60,872 nucleotides of DNA from Bacteroidales bacterium (lineage in GTDB: Bacteria; Bacteroidota; Bacteroidia; Bacteroidales; VadinHA17). The DNA is taken from assembly GCA_020201035.1 (NCBI GenBank), contig JAIVHO010000039.1, positions 1 to 60,872 on the forward strand. Direction: 5' to 3'. Position 1 is the stretch's first letter. Each line of letters begins with the position of its first letter. This document shows positions 34,465-43,389 of the stretch, one piece after another. The notes under the pieces are model-generated. The model did not search any database, was not told where the DNA came from, and worked only from the letters and a program-made list of their open reading frames with translations. The translations under genes and the position numbers were made by a program.

Positions 34465-35493
34465 ATGGGAAGAGTACTTTTTTTGATACAGCTGATGGTT
34501 ATCCCTTTCACCCCGCTAAGATCGCAGAGTTCAGGTGAGGGGGCTTACGGATTTCTCAATCTCTCCTCATCAGCTTTCCTTACATCAATAGGAGGAGTAA
34601 ATGTGTCGGTGGGCAAGGATGATCCGTCTATGATAACAGCCAATCCGGCACTTCTGAAGTATGTTACACCCCTTCAGCCGGCCCTTAACCTTGTAAGCTA
34701 TTACGGGGGTATAAAATACGGATCTGCCGTGGTATCATGGAACAAATCCCCTGAGTTATACTTTGCTGCAGGCATTCAGTATCTTGGTTACGGATCATTT
34801 ACCGGTGCCGATGACAGGGGAAATATAACAGGCGAATTCTCTGCAGCGGAATATGCCTTCACCCTTACAGGCACCTGGCGGATCGACTCCCTTTTCTCTG
34901 CCGGGATAACAATCAAACCGCTTCTCTCAGCCCTTGAACGATATTCCTCAGCAGCCGTGGCTTTTGATATAGGCTTCCTTTACAGCAGGCCCGACAATCT
35001 GCTGTCTGCAGGCATCACTGCCCGCAATATAGGTTTCCAGCTCACCCGCTATACCGCAGCCCGTGAGAAGCTCCCCTTTACTCTGACGGCCGGACTGACG
35101 GTAACTCCGGAGCATGCCCCGCTTCGCTTTTCCCTGACATTTAACCACCTGCACCGTTTCAGGCTGACAGATGGTTACAGGGATGAGAGCGACAATGAAG
35201 GGAGCAGTTACGGCTCGATGGCGGGAGTTGCCGAGAACATTATGCGTCACATGGTTATAGGTGCAGAACTGATCCCCTCACCCTCCTTCTTTTTATCTGC
35301 CGGTCTTAATTACCAGCGGCGGAGGGAGCTTGCAGTAGATTATCGCACTTCAACAGTAGGATTTTCGGCTGGATTTGGAATCAGACTATCTTCTATCGAT
35401 CTCACATACAGCAGATCAAGATTTCATCTTGCAGGTTCAGTAAATAATCTCTCACTGCTCATAAAACCTAATCTCCATAATAAGAGGAACTGA
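34465..35493 (+). CDS. porQ: Type IX secretion system protein PorQ-like outer-membrane barrel
   Basis: A 342-aa exported protein with a signal peptide ending TPLRSQ. The mature start GAYGFLNLSSSAFLTSIGGVNVSVGKDDPSMITANPALL matches the PorV/PorQ family (FadL-like barrels of the type IX secretion system), and the rest alternates beta-strands. PorQ members act at the outer membrane in secretion of proteins with C-terminal sorting domains. It lies directly upstream of cmk, an arrangement frequent in Bacteroidota. No other type IX component lies in the window. Confidence 0.83.
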   Translation: MGRVLFLIQLMVIPFTPLRSQSSGEGAYGFLNLSSSAFLTSIGGVNVSVGKDDPSMITANPALLKYVTPLQPALNLVSYYGGIKYGSAVVSWNKSPELYFAAGIQYLGYGSFTGADDRGNITGEFSAAEYAFTLTGTWRIDSLFSAGITIKPLLSALERYSSAAVAFDIGFLYSRPDNLLSAGITARNIGFQLTRYTAAREKLPFTLTAGLTVTPEHAPLRFSLTFNHLHRFRLTDGYRDESDNEGSSYGSMAGVAENIMRHMVIGAELIPSPSFFLSAGLNYQRRRELAVDYRTSTVGFSAGFGIRLSSIDLTYSRSRFHLAGSVNNLSLLIKPNLHNKRN

Positions 35494-35504
35494 TCAGAAT
35501 TTAG

Positions 35505-35512
35505 TATTTTTG
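35505..35512 (+). promoter_or_regulatory. Putative -7 element of cmk
   Basis: TATTTTTG matches TAnnTTTG and sits 18-25 nt upstream of the cmk ATG, just after the porQ-like stop, so cmk may have its own promoter with a very short leader. Confidence 0.45.
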
Positions 35513-35529
35513 CATCCTATTACGGGCAG

Positions 35530-36219
35530 ATGGATAAAAAGATTATAGTAGCTATTGACGGGCATGCCTCATGCGGCAAAAGTACATTTGCAAAGATGAT
35601 TGCAAAGGAGCTCGGTTATATATATATTGACAGTGGTGCCATGTACAGGGCCGTAACCCTTTACAGCCTGAGACAGGGCTTTACCGGCAGCAACGGCACC
35701 GATCGTGAAAGTATTATCAAAGAGCTTTCATCCATATCCATACGGTTCTCCTACAATGCCGATACCGGGGGCTATGAAACATACCTCAACAATGAAAATG
35801 TTGAAGATGAGATAAGAAGCATTGAGATATCCGGATATGTCAGTGAGGTCAGCAGGATCAGTGAGGTCAGGAAAAGGATGGTTGAGCTGCAGCGTGAAAT
35901 TGGTGTATTCAAGGGCATAGTGATGGATGGACGTGATATTGGGACGGTCGTGTTTCCTGATGCTGATATTAAAATTTTTCTTACCGCATCAGTTGAGGTA
36001 AGAGCAATGAGAAGATTTCTTGAGCTGAAGGAAAAAGGAGTGGAAGCAAATCTCGAAGAGATAAAATCAAATATTGAAGAGCGTGACAGAATGGATTCCT
36101 CCCGTGAAATCAGTCCGCTTATAAAGGCAGAAGATGCACTTCTTCTTGATAACAGCAATATGACTCCTGAACGTCAGATGTCATGGTTCAGGGAACTGCT
36201 GAAAAAAAAGGGATCATGA
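35530..36219 (+). CDS. cmk: Cytidylate kinase
   Basis: A 229-aa enzyme that phosphorylates CMP and dCMP. The P-loop is GHASCGKST at 11-19. Next come DSGAMYRAVTLYSLR for nucleotide binding, VMDGRDIGTVVFPDADIKIFLTA, and a lid region with RRFLELKEKG and ERDRMDSSREISPL. Its TGA stop overlaps the ispH ATG (ATGA), so the two are translationally coupled. Confidence 0.97.
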   Translation: MDKKIIVAIDGHASCGKSTFAKMIAKELGYIYIDSGAMYRAVTLYSLRQGFTGSNGTDRESIIKELSSISIRFSYNADTGGYETYLNNENVEDEIRSIEISGYVSEVSRISEVRKRMVELQREIGVFKGIVMDGRDIGTVVFPDADIKIFLTASVEVRAMRRFLELKEKGVEANLEEIKSNIEERDRMDSSREISPLIKAEDALLLDNSNMTPERQMSWFRELLKKKGS

Positions 36220-37115
36220 GAATTGAGGTAGAACCCCGTTCAGGATTCTGTTTCGGGGTAGAAAATGCAATATCCATTGCTGAGCAGGCTCTGCTTAGGG
36301 GAGAAACGGTCTATTCACTTGGTTCGATTGTCCACAATGAGCAGGAGGTGGAGCGACTGGTCCGGCTGGGTCTGGTAACTATTGACCATAAAAGATTAAG
36401 AGAGCTTAAGAACTGCAGGGTGCTTGTACGTGCCCATGGAGAGCCTCCATCAACATACATAACGGCTGCAGAGAATAATATTGAAATTATAGAAGCAACC
36501 TGCCCTATTGTAAAAAGGCTTCAGGAAAGAATTTATAAAGCCGGAAATGAGACAGGGGAAAAGATGTCACAGATAGTAATATTTGGCAAGCAGGGACACG
36601 CCGAAGTGATAGGACTGCTTGGCCAGACCAGGGGAAAGGGTATTCTGGTCTCCGAAACGACCGATATTGACGTGATAGATTTCAACAAACCTGTCACTCT
36701 CTATTCCCAGACAACCAGCAGCCGTGAGAAATACCATGAAATTTACCTTGCCATAGCCAGAGGTTACAAAAAGCTCGGAAAGGATCCGGACACCATGATC
36801 AGACTGCACAAAACAATATGCGGACAGGTGGCCGACAGGGAGCCGGCTCTTCTGAAATTTGCCGACAGCCATGATGTAATTATCTTTGTAAGCGGAAAAG
36901 AGAGTTCAAACGGCAATATGCTCTTTGAAGCCTGCAGATCAGTAAATTCTGAGAGCTACATGATATCAGCCCCGGCTGAAATAGAGGGAAAATGGTTTGA
37001 AGGAAAAGAGTCGGTAGGAATAAGCGGTGCCACCTCTACACCAAAATGGCTTATAAATGATGCCAGAAAAAGAATTGAGGAGATAACTGATGCCGGCGAC
37101 AGAGCCAACAGGTAA
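36216..37115 (+). CDS. ispH: 4-hydroxy-3-methylbut-2-enyl diphosphate reductase
   Basis: The last enzyme of the MEP pathway, making IPP and DMAPP with a 4Fe-4S cluster. Starting at the ATG at 36216 gives 299 aa. Cluster cysteines are in SGFCFGVENAI (C12), EATCPIVKRL and KTICGQVADREPALLKFA. HNEQEV near 41 and AHGEPPS near 74-80 hold the substrate histidines, and SGATSTPKWLI closes the site. It is coupled to cmk and followed by pfkA after 36 nt. Confidence 0.96.
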   Translation: MRIEVEPRSGFCFGVENAISIAEQALLRGETVYSLGSIVHNEQEVERLVRLGLVTIDHKRLRELKNCRVLVRAHGEPPSTYITAAENNIEIIEATCPIVKRLQERIYKAGNETGEKMSQIVIFGKQGHAEVIGLLGQTRGKGILVSETTDIDVIDFNKPVTLYSQTTSSREKYHEIYLAIARGYKKLGKDPDTMIRLHKTICGQVADREPALLKFADSHDVIIFVSGKESSNGNMLFEACRSVNSESYMISAPAEIEGKWFEGKESVGISGATSTPKWLINDARKRIEEITDAGDRANR

Positions 37116-37151
37116 CTGATAAAAACATTAATACAATAATTTTATTTCCAG

Positions 37152-38129
37152 ATGACAAAGATTAAGAAAATCGGAGTGATGACATCCGGGGGCGATGCAC
37201 CGGGCATGAATGCAGCTATCAGGGCAGTAACCCGTACAGCCATATATAATAACATCGAGGTTATTGGTATAAGGGAAGGATACACCGGGATGATAGAAAA
37301 GCTTTTTACGCCACTCTGGTCACATGATGTAAGTGATATTATACAGAGGGGAGGCACTATACTGAAGACAGCAAGGTGCATGGAATTCAAAACAAATGAA
37401 GGAAGGGAGAAGGCATACAGAAACCTGAAGGAGGTTAATCTAGATGGCGTTGTGGTTATCGGTGGTGACGGCACCTTTACAGGAGCCAGAATATTCAACG
37501 AGGAGTATGATATCCCCTTCGTTGGCATCCCCGGAACAATTGACAACGACATTTATGGTACTGATTACACGATTGGCTATGACACAGCGCTCAATACCGT
37601 TGTGGAAGCTGTTGACAAAATACGTGACACCGCCAGTGCCCACAACAGGATGTTCTTTGTTGAGGTCATGGGAGCTGAAGCCGGTTTTATAGCAATACGA
37701 AGCGGTATTGCAACAGGTGCAGAGGCTATTATAATTCCTGAGACCAGGGATGAGGTTAAAAAGCTGAATGCCCTGATGGAGAGCGGAAGACGACAGAGGG
37801 CCAGTAATATAGTAATAGTGGCTGAAGGTGACGAGGAGGGAGGAGCATTTGTGCTCGCCAATAAGTTTAAGAAGCTCTATCCCAGCTATGATATAAGGAT
37901 TACCGTACTGGGACACCTTCAGAGGGGAGGTTCACCAAGCGCCTTTGACAGGGTTTCGGCCAGCAGGCTTGGGTTTTCAGCTGTTGAGGCCCTGATGGAT
38001 GATCAGAAGAGCACCATGGTTGGTATTCAGAATAATGAGATAGTGCTTGTACCTTTCAGGAAGGCAATAAAGCTGCATAAGGATGTCAACAGGGATATGC
38101 TTGCAATTGCAGAGATACTCTCCAGCTGA
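37152..38129 (+). CDS. pfkA: ATP-dependent 6-phosphofructokinase
   Basis: A 325-aa glycolytic enzyme. MTSGGDAPGMNAAIRA near 9-24 and GGDGTFTGA near 102-110 form the nucleotide site; the Gly after GGD-G in GDGTF favours ATP over pyrophosphate. The catalytic PGTIDNDI loop, MGAEAGFIA and the C-terminal GHLQRGGSPSAFDR are all present. It is the last gene of the porQ-cmk-ispH-pfkA cluster. Confidence 0.97.
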   Translation: MTKIKKIGVMTSGGDAPGMNAAIRAVTRTAIYNNIEVIGIREGYTGMIEKLFTPLWSHDVSDIIQRGGTILKTARCMEFKTNEGREKAYRNLKEVNLDGVVVIGGDGTFTGARIFNEEYDIPFVGIPGTIDNDIYGTDYTIGYDTALNTVVEAVDKIRDTASAHNRMFFVEVMGAEAGFIAIRSGIATGAEAIIIPETRDEVKKLNALMESGRRQRASNIVIVAEGDEEGGAFVLANKFKKLYPSYDIRITVLGHLQRGGSPSAFDRVSASRLGFSAVEALMDDQKSTMVGIQNNEIVLVPFRKAIKLHKDVNRDMLAIAEILSS

Positions 38130-38199
38130 CGATAACACCCGATAAAAACCATGATAAACAAATCCTGGTAAACAAACGATGAAAACAAACTCTGATTAT

Positions 38200-38246
38200 A
38201 AACACCTTAAACAAACCCTGGTTTCAAACACCTTAAACAAACCCTG
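38200..38246. repeat. 21-bp direct repeat with 26-bp period after pfkA
   Basis: Identical 21-bp stretches start at 38200 and 38226, separated by 5 nt. Weaker aacaaac copies precede them from about 38157. The array fills the gap between pfkA and the glycosyltransferase gene. Confidence 0.88.
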
Positions 38247-38267
38247 ATTTCCCTGAACAGGCGATAG

Positions 38268-39413
38268 ATGAAAATAAAGATTATAGGACCGGCATATCCC
38301 TACAGGGGCGGACTGGCATCATTTAACGAGAGGCTGGCAGCAGAGTTGATGAGTGAGGGCCATCAGGTCTCAATTGAGACCTTCACACTGCAGTATCCGT
38401 CGTTTCTCTTCCCGGGCAAATCGCAATTTGTCACAGCAGATGCCCCCGAAGATCTTTCCATCAATCGCACCATCAATTCAGTCAATCCCTTCAACTGGTT
38501 CAGGGTGGGAAGAAGAATTGCCAGAGAGGCTCCTGATATGGTAATCTTCAGGTACTGGCTTCCCTTTATGGCACCATGTTTTGGCACCATTGCCAGGTGT
38601 ACAGCCAGAAACTCCTCTATCAGGATACTTACTATTGTTGACAATATCATACCCCATGAGCGAAGGCCTGGCGACAGGCTTCTTACCCGCTATTTTGTAA
38701 AACCGGTACATGGCTTTCTCTCAATGTCAGGGGCAGTGCTTTCCGAGCTTGCCCTTTTTGACACCACTACCCCAAGGATACTCTCCCCCCATCCCATCTT
38801 TGACAACTTCGGTGATGCCGTTTCAAGGGAGGAGGCCCTGCGGCAGCTCGGACTCGATCCCTCATTCAGGTATATTCTTTTTTTCGGGCTGATAAGGGAG
38901 TACAAGGGACTGGACCTCTTTATCAGGGCTCTGGCTGAGGAGAAGGTCAGATCACTTGGCATCAGGGCTCTTGTGGCCGGAGAGTTCTACTGTGACAGCA
39001 AACCTTACTACAGAATGATAGATGACCTGGCTCTTAATGATACTGTAACAGTTCATCCCCATTTTATTGACGATAATGATGTCAGGCTGTGGTTCTCTGC
39101 CTCGGATCTCATTGTACAGCCTTACAAAAGTGCCACCCAGAGCGGTGTAACCCAGATAGGCTATCACTTTGAAAAGCCAATGCTTGTAACCAATACGGGT
39201 GGATTGCCGGAGATAATTCCGCATATGAAAGGCGGCTATGTAACCCCGCCCGAACCGGAGGCTATTGCCGGGGCTATACATGACTTTTTTACGAACAGCC
39301 GTTCCGAAAGTTTTACCAGAGGAATCAGGGATGAAAAGAAGAGGTTTGGATGGGGTAAAATGGTTCAGAGCATTATGGAACTCTATTCTGAAAGTATAAA
39401 AGCGAAAGAGTAA
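38268..39413 (+). CDS. Family 4-like glycosyltransferase (GT-B fold)
   Basis: A 381-aa sugar transferase. The N-terminal domain begins KIKIIGPAYPYRGGLASFNERLA, the glycine-rich opening of GT-B enzymes. The C-terminal donor domain has FFGLIREYKGLDLFIRAL, then SASDLIVQPYKSATQSGV and GYHFEKPMLVTNTGGLPEII, the usual nucleotide-sugar site. There is no membrane segment. The acceptor is unknown; cell-envelope polysaccharide is likely, since a family 9 glycosyltransferase converges on it 75 nt away. Confidence 0.9.
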   Translation: MKIKIIGPAYPYRGGLASFNERLAAELMSEGHQVSIETFTLQYPSFLFPGKSQFVTADAPEDLSINRTINSVNPFNWFRVGRRIAREAPDMVIFRYWLPFMAPCFGTIARCTARNSSIRILTIVDNIIPHERRPGDRLLTRYFVKPVHGFLSMSGAVLSELALFDTTTPRILSPHPIFDNFGDAVSREEALRQLGLDPSFRYILFFGLIREYKGLDLFIRALAEEKVRSLGIRALVAGEFYCDSKPYYRMIDDLALNDTVTVHPHFIDDNDVRLWFSASDLIVQPYKSATQSGVTQIGYHFEKPMLVTNTGGLPEIIPHMKGGYVTPPEPEAIAGAIHDFFTNSRSESFTRGIRDEKKRFGWGKMVQSIMELYSESIKAKE

Positions 39414-39488
39414 TCCGGAATTAGACTGTTCCCAAAACCTTATACGCAGCCACAGATTCCTCCTGCTCCGCTGCTCACCCGCCATCTG

Positions 39489-40535
39489 CTATAGAATTGA
39501 ATTATCAACCATCCTGTTAAAGACCATCTTGGGTGAGATATCATTCAGGCATTTAAACCTCTCATCACTCCTCCGGCACCCTCCGCTTCCGAATATTGTA
39601 CAGGGCCTGCATTCCAGATCCTGCGGATCTATACCTATTATGATATGGTTGCGGCTGCCCCACGGACCAAAACCTGTACCATGGTGTGTGCCTCCCCATA
39701 CCGAGACAGTATCTATACCCGCCATTGCTGCGAGATGAAGATTGGAGGAGTCCATAGAGATCATTAAATCCATTCGTGAGATAAGGGCCAGTTCAGTCCT
39801 TGCGCTGAGCGTTCCGGCAACAACTACCGCATTTGAGCGCCCCCCGGCCAGCTCCTGCAGACTAGTTCTCTCTTCCGGTCCGCCGAAAAGAAAAAACCTG
39901 ACATCGCAATAAGCATCAATCAATGAAATCAATCCTGCCATATTCTCCACTCCCCATGTTTTTGTATCGTGCCGGGCAAAGGGAGCCATAGCAATCATTC
40001 TTACCTTTTCTCCCCCGGGCATAAACTCTTCAACAGATCTCTTTTCCTTATCAGTGAATATGAAGTAAGGAGGTTCCGTCCGGGTCACTCCAATGCCTGC
40101 CCTGTTCAGGGCCCGCATATATCTTTCAACTGTATGAGGGGGAGTAGTCTTAACAACGGTACGTCTTCTAATAAACTCCTTCTTTTCACTCCGTCCCTTT
40201 CTGAAACGGATAACCCTGATTCCTGAAAGGGAAAACAACACTCCCAGTATTTTTGTCCTGAGAACGTCATGAAGATCGGCAACCAGACGAATGCTGTATC
40301 TGCCCCTCAGCTCCCTGAAGAGCCTTATAAGGCCATATAGACCCTTATGCCTGCCGTTGAAATCAGCACTGAAAGTTTCCACACCCTCAATATTCTCAAA
40401 GAAAGAAGCAAAACGCGGACGGGTTACCACAACCAGCCTCCTTTCTGCTGTTGTAACACCGGCTATGGCAGGCAGCAGGAGAACAACATCACCCATGGCA
40501 GAAAATCTCAGTATAAGGGTAACCTGCTGTTTCAT
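39489..40535 (-). CDS. Family 9 glycosyltransferase (heptosyltransferase-like)
   Basis: A 348-aa protein of the ADP-heptose:LPS heptosyltransferase family. It shows ILRFSAMGDVVLLLPAIAG at the N-terminus, IAMAPFARHDTKTWGVENMAGLI in the middle, and the donor-site signature MDSSNLHLAAMAGIDTVSVWGGTHHGTGFGPWG. A cysteine-rich end (CRPCTIFGSGGC, FKCLNDI) is common in the family. It starts 1 nt after the DUF6165 stop, so the pair is coupled and both probably act in lipopolysaccharide or glycan assembly. Confidence 0.9.
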   Translation of the reverse strand: MKQQVTLILRFSAMGDVVLLLPAIAGVTTAERRLVVVTRPRFASFFENIEGVETFSADFNGRHKGLYGLIRLFRELRGRYSIRLVADLHDVLRTKILGVLFSLSGIRVIRFRKGRSEKKEFIRRRTVVKTTPPHTVERYMRALNRAGIGVTRTEPPYFIFTDKEKRSVEEFMPGGEKVRMIAMAPFARHDTKTWGVENMAGLISLIDAYCDVRFFLFGGPEERTSLQELAGGRSNAVVVAGTLSARTELALISRMDLMISMDSSNLHLAAMAGIDTVSVWGGTHHGTGFGPWGSRNHIIIGIDPQDLECRPCTIFGSGGCRRSDERFKCLNDISPKMVFNRMVDNSIL

Positions 40536-40536
40536 C

Positions 40537-40911
40537 TTATTTGTACTCTTCGTACGACTTCTCCTCTGTAAGGTCAGAGCCGGTGTTACTGTTTATTAAT
40601 CTTTTTACCTCTGACCTCTCATCATTGGTGAAATAGACGGAACGTGCTGTCGCAATGAAATCAGTGCCAAAATCACCCTGGCGTTCCATATCCCTTATCC
40701 TGTCCTCAATATCCCATAGAGTTGAATTAATTTCATACAGCTTCTTATAGAGAGGGTCTTCACGTGAAATAATCTTTCCTGCGGCGCTGTCAAGCAGATC
40801 ATATTCTCTCCTGAGGTTGGCAAGCTTTGCCGGGTCTTTTATTCTTTCAAGCTTGATCTCAATTATTGTAAGCTTATCAACTATCTCACCATTTGATACT
40901 TCTATCTTCAT
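40537..40911 (-). CDS. DUF6165 family protein
   Basis: A 124-aa mostly helical protein beginning MKIEVSNGEIVDKLTIIEIK, the conserved opening of DUF6165. Heptad-like spacing suggests a coiled coil over residues about 10-75. Function unknown; in this and other genomes it appears beside glycosyltransferase genes, so an accessory role in glycan synthesis is possible. Confidence 0.8.
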   Translation of the reverse strand: MKIEVSNGEIVDKLTIIEIKLERIKDPAKLANLRREYDLLDSAAGKIISREDPLYKKLYEINSTLWDIEDRIRDMERQGDFGTDFIATARSVYFTNDERSEVKRLINSNTGSDLTEEKSYEEYK

Positions 40912-40969
40912 TACTGCATATTTTATTTATTTTTCAGGGAGCCGTAAAAGTAAAAAAAATAAAGGATAC

Positions 40970-43225
40970 TCATAGCGGATCAACGTCCGGAAAAATCCTT
41001 ACCCCTTTCCACCTGCCTCCGAAGATAACTGCATTTACGGCATCCATAATTCTTCTTTTCACATTGGAAGGGGATCCGGTCCGCTCTATCTTTACCAGTA
41101 TAGAGAGAATATGAAGGGTTTCCCTTCTGGCAACCAGCGGTGCTTCAGGGCCCAAAACCCTGAATTCTTTATGGTTGCGTAGCAGTGATGCCAGTTCTCC
41201 GGCAGCACCTGTTACCCTCTGCTTCTCCTGATGCTTTACGTAAATCCTGACCAGCCTGGTAAAAGGGGGATACCTGAACTCCTCCCTTTCTGCCAGCTGA
41301 GTGCGGTACATACGGTCATAATCATGAGCCAGCGCCTGCTTCATAACAATATGCCCGGGATCCCAGGTCTGAAGTATCACCTTTCCCTGTTTTGTTCTCC
41401 GCCCTGATCTTCCGCTCACCTGCTCTATCATCTGGAAACATTTTTCATGAGATCTGAAGTCGGGGAAAAAGAGCATATTGTCAACATTCAATATTCCCAC
41501 CACAGTCAGATTCTCAAAATCGAGTCCTTTTGAAATCATCTGTGTTCCGGTCACAATATCTGTTTTTCCTTTCTCGAGGTCACCAATTATCTTCTCCATC
41601 GAACCTCGTCGGCGCGTTGTGTCGAGATCCATTCGTGCAACGCGGGCTCCCGGGAAGAGTATCTTAAGCTCATCCTCTATCTTTTCTGTACCGAATCCCA
41701 CTGTAAGGAGAGCTGTTGAACCGCATTCCGGACATCTGTCAGGCACCTTCTGTGACCTTCCGCAATAGTGGCACCTCATACTGTTTAAACCCCGGTGATA
41801 GGTCAGTGCCACTGAGCAGGAGGGGCACCCGGGAACCCAGCCGCATGAGCTGCATTTGATAAGTGATGAGAATCCACGCCGGTTACGAAAGAGCACCACC
41901 TGTTCCCCTTTACTGAGCGCCTCCCTTACTGCATCAACCAGGGCAGGTGTAAAATGTGATACCATCTCCTTTCGCTTATATGCCTGTCCTATATCTGCAA
42001 GGATCATGGAAGGCATCTTCACATTACCGAATCTGCGGTTGAGTTCAGCATATCCATACTTTCCGGTTGAGGCGTTATACATTGTCTCAATTGAAGGTGT
42101 CGCCGACCCCAGAAGGGTGTGTGCACCATGAAACCGGGCAAGGATAATGGCAGTATCACGTGCATGATATCTGGGTGAGGGATCACTCTGTTTATATGAG
42201 CTCTCATGCTCTTCATCAACAATTACAAGACTAAGATTCTGAAATGGAAGGAACAGGGATGAGCGTACTCCAAGGATTACCCTGAAGGGAGGCTGACCCG
42301 ACACTCCTGCAGTTCTTCGCCACACCTCGGCACGCTGTGTGTCAGTAAGGCCACTGTGGTACACTCCCACACTTTCTCCGAAATGATTCCTGAGGCGGTT
42401 TATCATCTGTGAGGTAAGGGCAATTTCAGGTAACAGATAGAGGGCCTGAGCGCCTTTCCCTATTATCCGGGCTATAAGGTGTATATAGATCTCTGTTTTA
42501 CCACTTGAGGTAACTCCCTTAAGCAGTGTAACACTGATGCTCTCAAAAAGTTTTTCTATCTGTTTTAGAGCTGCATCCTGCTCACCACTTAGCAGATTAA
42601 GCTCTACGGGGTCAGATGGTTTGCGACCAATACTGCTTACCTCCCTTGCCTCCAGCCTGAAGATACCCGCATCCACCATCTGTTTCAGCGTATATGCTGA
42701 TGCCCCTGACGCGGCAAGCAATAATGATCTTTCAATTCCGGCATTTTCCGGTACCGTACCTCCTGACAGCTCATGGAAGGTATCAAGCAGGCGGATTTTT
42801 GCATGCGAGCGGCGCAGGCTGCTTCTCAGAGTATCATACTTATCATCGTTGTTTTGAGGTAAAAAAACAGCGGTTGTAGTTTTCAACGGAATAGTGGTTC
42901 CAAGGAGAGGAGCCGGAATTGCAGCATTCATCACCTCACCCTGTGTACACATATAATATTCAGCTATCCAGTTCCATAATTTTAACTGCACCTCCCCCGC
43001 CAGTTGGTTCACACCTGTCAACCCATCTATCTCTCTGGTTTTCATGCCAGCAGGCCTGTTTCCATGAATTACAGCAACCACGCCGGCAACCTCTTTCCTC
43101 TTCCCAAACCGTACAATAACCCCGCTGCCAGGTTTAAGGACAGCCTTATACCTGTCAGGAATCTGGTATGTAAAGGCCCCGGGGGCAGCAACCGGCAAAA
43201 TTATATCAGCAAAAAGCTCTCCCAT
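40970..43225 (-). CDS. priA: Primosomal protein N' (PriA helicase)
   Basis: A 751-aa superfamily 2 helicase that restarts stalled replication forks. I start at the ATG at 43225 (MGELFADIILPVAAPGAFTY); a frame reaching 43354 adds an implausible leader. It contains the 3'-DNA-end binding domain, Walker A GVTSSGKT, the DEEH box (VIVDEEHESSYKQ), and the zinc cysteines in CSSCGWVPGCPSC and CHYCGRSQKVPDRCPECG. Helicase motifs V/VI follow in VTGTQMISKGLDFENL and QVSGRSGRRTKQG. Confidence 0.96.
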   Translation of the reverse strand: MGELFADIILPVAAPGAFTYQIPDRYKAVLKPGSGVIVRFGKRKEVAGVVAVIHGNRPAGMKTREIDGLTGVNQLAGEVQLKLWNWIAEYYMCTQGEVMNAAIPAPLLGTTIPLKTTTAVFLPQNNDDKYDTLRSSLRRSHAKIRLLDTFHELSGGTVPENAGIERSLLLAASGASAYTLKQMVDAGIFRLEAREVSSIGRKPSDPVELNLLSGEQDAALKQIEKLFESISVTLLKGVTSSGKTEIYIHLIARIIGKGAQALYLLPEIALTSQMINRLRNHFGESVGVYHSGLTDTQRAEVWRRTAGVSGQPPFRVILGVRSSLFLPFQNLSLVIVDEEHESSYKQSDPSPRYHARDTAIILARFHGAHTLLGSATPSIETMYNASTGKYGYAELNRRFGNVKMPSMILADIGQAYKRKEMVSHFTPALVDAVREALSKGEQVVLFRNRRGFSSLIKCSSCGWVPGCPSCSVALTYHRGLNSMRCHYCGRSQKVPDRCPECGSTALLTVGFGTEKIEDELKILFPGARVARMDLDTTRRRGSMEKIIGDLEKGKTDIVTGTQMISKGLDFENLTVVGILNVDNMLFFPDFRSHEKCFQMIEQVSGRSGRRTKQGKVILQTWDPGHIVMKQALAHDYDRMYRTQLAEREEFRYPPFTRLVRIYVKHQEKQRVTGAAGELASLLRNHKEFRVLGPEAPLVARRETLHILSILVKIERTGSPSNVKRRIMDAVNAVIFGGRWKGVRIFPDVDPL

Positions 43226-43267
43226 ATGAGTCGTGGTAATTTTCAAAAGTAGTGAAATAATTTCTTT

Positions 43268-43301
43268 ATAAGGGACCGATCTGCATAAGGGACCGATCTG
43301 C
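43268..43301. repeat. Perfect 17-bp tandem duplication
   Basis: The unit ataagggaccgatctgc occurs twice with no gap, upstream of priA and past the histidine kinase stop. Confidence 0.92.
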
Positions 43302-43389
43302 TGCTGACTATAAGAAGCAGCATTTCCTCTCCCGGCGCAAATTACCGGAGGCATATAATAACATATGCATTGTGGGGAAAACAGGACAG

